Positions 4,715-5,787 of a DNA stretch of 5,787 nucleotides are shown here, piece after piece. The stretch covers positions 1 through 5,787 of the forward strand of contig CALRHY010000048.1 in assembly GCA_943359495.1 (NCBI GenBank). Reading direction: 5' to 3'. Made by a program: the position numbers and the translations under genes. The notes under the pieces are model-generated. The model was not told the DNA's origin, did not search any database, and saw only the letters and a program-made list of their open reading frames with translations. The DNA comes from Candidatus Uhrbacteria bacterium RIFOXYB12_FULL_58_10. Its GTDB lineage: Bacteria > Patescibacteriota > Patescibacteriia > 2-12-FULL-57-11. How positions within the stretch are numbered: position 1 is the first letter of the stretch; every line of letters begins with the position of its first letter.

Positions 4715-5787
4715 ATGCCTCTCTTTCCTTTCCGGATCAAAGACGTTCACGGCCGCGAGATTGTAGATTCGCGCGGCAACCCAACCATTGAAGTGACCGT
4801 TCGATTGCGCGGCGGCGGAATGGGGACGGCTAGCGTCCCCTCCGGAGCGTCAACCGGAAGTCATGAGGCGCTTGAACTGCGTGATGGCGACAAAAAACGC
4901 TTTGGTGGCAAAGGGGTGCTTCGTGCTGTCGAAAACGTAAATACGACTTTGCGGTCTGTGGTTCGCGGAAAAGATGCACGGAACCTCCGCGAGCTCGATG
5001 CGGCCATGTGTTTGGCAGATGGGACACCAAACAAAGCGCATCTCGGTGCCAACGCCATCCTCGGTGTTTCTTTGGCGATCGCCCACGCCGGCGCTGCAGA
5101 GGCAAAGCAGCCGCTCTATCGTTGGATCCGCCAGTTGTATGCGCTGCGCCACCGCGGATTCCGTTTGCCGTCTCCGATGATGAACGTGTTGAATGGCGGC
5201 GCGCATGCTGGCTGGTCGCTCGACATCCAGGAGTTCATGGTCATCCCGCAACAGAAAAAATTTCGTGACCGCGTCCGTGCTGGTGCGGAAATTTTTCATG
5301 CGTTGGGTGCGCAGTTGAAGAAAGATGGCTACGCAACGACTGTCGGGGATGAAGGAGGGTTTGCACCAAAGTTGCAGCACAACGAAGATGCCTTGAAGCG
5401 GATCGTCCAAGCGATTCGCGCCGCGGGTTATGTCCCTGGGAAAGGTGTTGCTCTGGCAATGGATGCGGCCGCGTCGGAGTTTTATGATGCCAAGAAAAAA
5501 ATGTACGTGATGCAGAGCGACCGTCAGTCGCGTAATGGCGCAGCGATGCTCCGTCTGTATGCGGCATGGAGCAAAAAGTATCCGCTCATCTCGCTCGAAG
5601 ATCCGCTTGCCGAAGATGATTGGGAACACTGGGAAAAAATGACTGCGCAACTTGGCAAGCGCGTGCAATTGGTTGGTGATGATCTGTTTGTGACGAATGT
5701 CTCGCGCCTTCAAGAGGGGATCACGCGAAAAGTAGCCAACGCAATCTTGATTAAGGTGAACCAGATTGGGACGCTGTCTGAAACCAT
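4715..5787 (+). CDS. eno: Enolase, 3'-truncated by window edge
   Basis: Interconverts 2-phosphoglycerate and phosphoenolpyruvate in the cytoplasm. The frame stays open to the window end, giving 357 complete codons of an expected 420-440. The N-domain has REIVDSRGNPTIEV and the mobile loop SVPSGASTGSHEALELRDGD. The barrel begins near PSPMMNVLNGGAHAG. Catalytic residues are in place: His164, Glu173 (IQEFM), Glu213 (GDEGGFAP), metal ligands Asp250 (AMDAAASEF), Glu295 (SLEDPLAEDD) and the Asp322-Asp323 pair (VGDDLFVTN), and catalytic Lys347 (ILIKVNQIGTLSET). The C-terminal SGET/SHRSGE part and second lysine lie beyond the edge. GGAHAGWSL has Trp where many enolases have Asn, a mild difference. 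The start at ATG 4715 gives a normal N-terminus, although no Shine-Dalgarno is seen in the 10 bp after the SIMPL stop. The gene completes a gap-pgk-eno grouping. Confidence 0.97.
   Translation, partial: MPLFPFRIKDVHGREIVDSRGNPTIEVTVRLRGGGMGTASVPSGASTGSHEALELRDGDKKRFGGKGVLRAVENVNTTLRSVVRGKDARNLRELDAAMCLADGTPNKAHLGANAILGVSLAIAHAGAAEAKQPLYRWIRQLYALRHRGFRLPSPMMNVLNGGAHAGWSLDIQEFMVIPQQKKFRDRVRAGAEIFHALGAQLKKDGYATTVGDEGGFAPKLQHNEDALKRIVQAIRAAGYVPGKGVALAMDAAASEFYDAKKKMYVMQSDRQSRNGAAMLRLYAAWSKKYPLISLEDPLAEDDWEHWEKMTAQLGKRVQLVGDDLFVTNVSRLQEGITRKVANAILIKVNQIGTLSET

Noticed and set aside
4850..5713. Long open frame on the - strand (287 codons) opposite eno
   Set aside because: It lies wholly opposite a clearly functional enolase frame, and the translation shows no recognisable domain or membrane pattern. 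It is a by-product of codon bias on the + strand.

Overview
The window holds part of a lower-glycolysis gene cluster with every gene on the + strand. The order is gap (5' end missing), a type II NADH dehydrogenase-like flavoprotein, pgk, a small DUF5654 membrane protein, a membrane-anchored SIMPL (DUF541) protein, and eno (3' end missing). Nothing supports a tRNA, rRNA, CRISPR array, transposase or phage gene. All four complete genes and the visible parts of gap and eno read without frameshift.

The organism is probably a bacterium of the Candidate Phyla Radiation (Patescibacteria, Parcubacteria-like). This is an inference from three things: the DUF5654 and SIMPL proteins beside core metabolic genes, somewhat divergent glycolytic enzymes with family catalytic residues kept, and mostly weak or absent Shine-Dalgarno sequences. 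The gap, ndh and pgk frames end in TGA and no frame reads through TGA, so the UGA=Gly code of Gracilibacteria and Absconditabacteria is not in use. The taxonomic call is moderate; a deep-branching bacterium of another phylum is not excluded.

Layout: gap ends at 838. A 138-bp spacer (839-976) follows, filled almost entirely by degenerate 7-base repeats of the AAACGCG type in two opposite orientations, which build a long imperfect hairpin. The flavoprotein gene (977-2290) is followed after 23 bp by pgk (2314-3486), and after 12 bp by the DUF5654 gene (3499-3771). A second spacer of 135 bp (3772-3906) carries a compound palindromic element bounded by TGTCATCCC / GGGATGACA. The SIMPL gene (3907-4704) and eno (4715 to the window edge) are 10 bp apart.

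Gapdh, Pgk and Eno carry out steps 6, 7 and 9 of glycolysis; triosephosphate isomerase and phosphoglycerate mutase are not between them. The flavoprotein lies exactly between the NADH-producing step (Gapdh) and the first ATP-producing step (Pgk), so a plausible but untested role is to reoxidise glycolytic NADH at the membrane. The DUF5654 and SIMPL genes have no evident metabolic link. I see no clearly new multi-gene system here. The most unusual items are the two repeat-filled spacers, the placement of the NADH dehydrogenase, and substitutions in conserved Pgk motifs.
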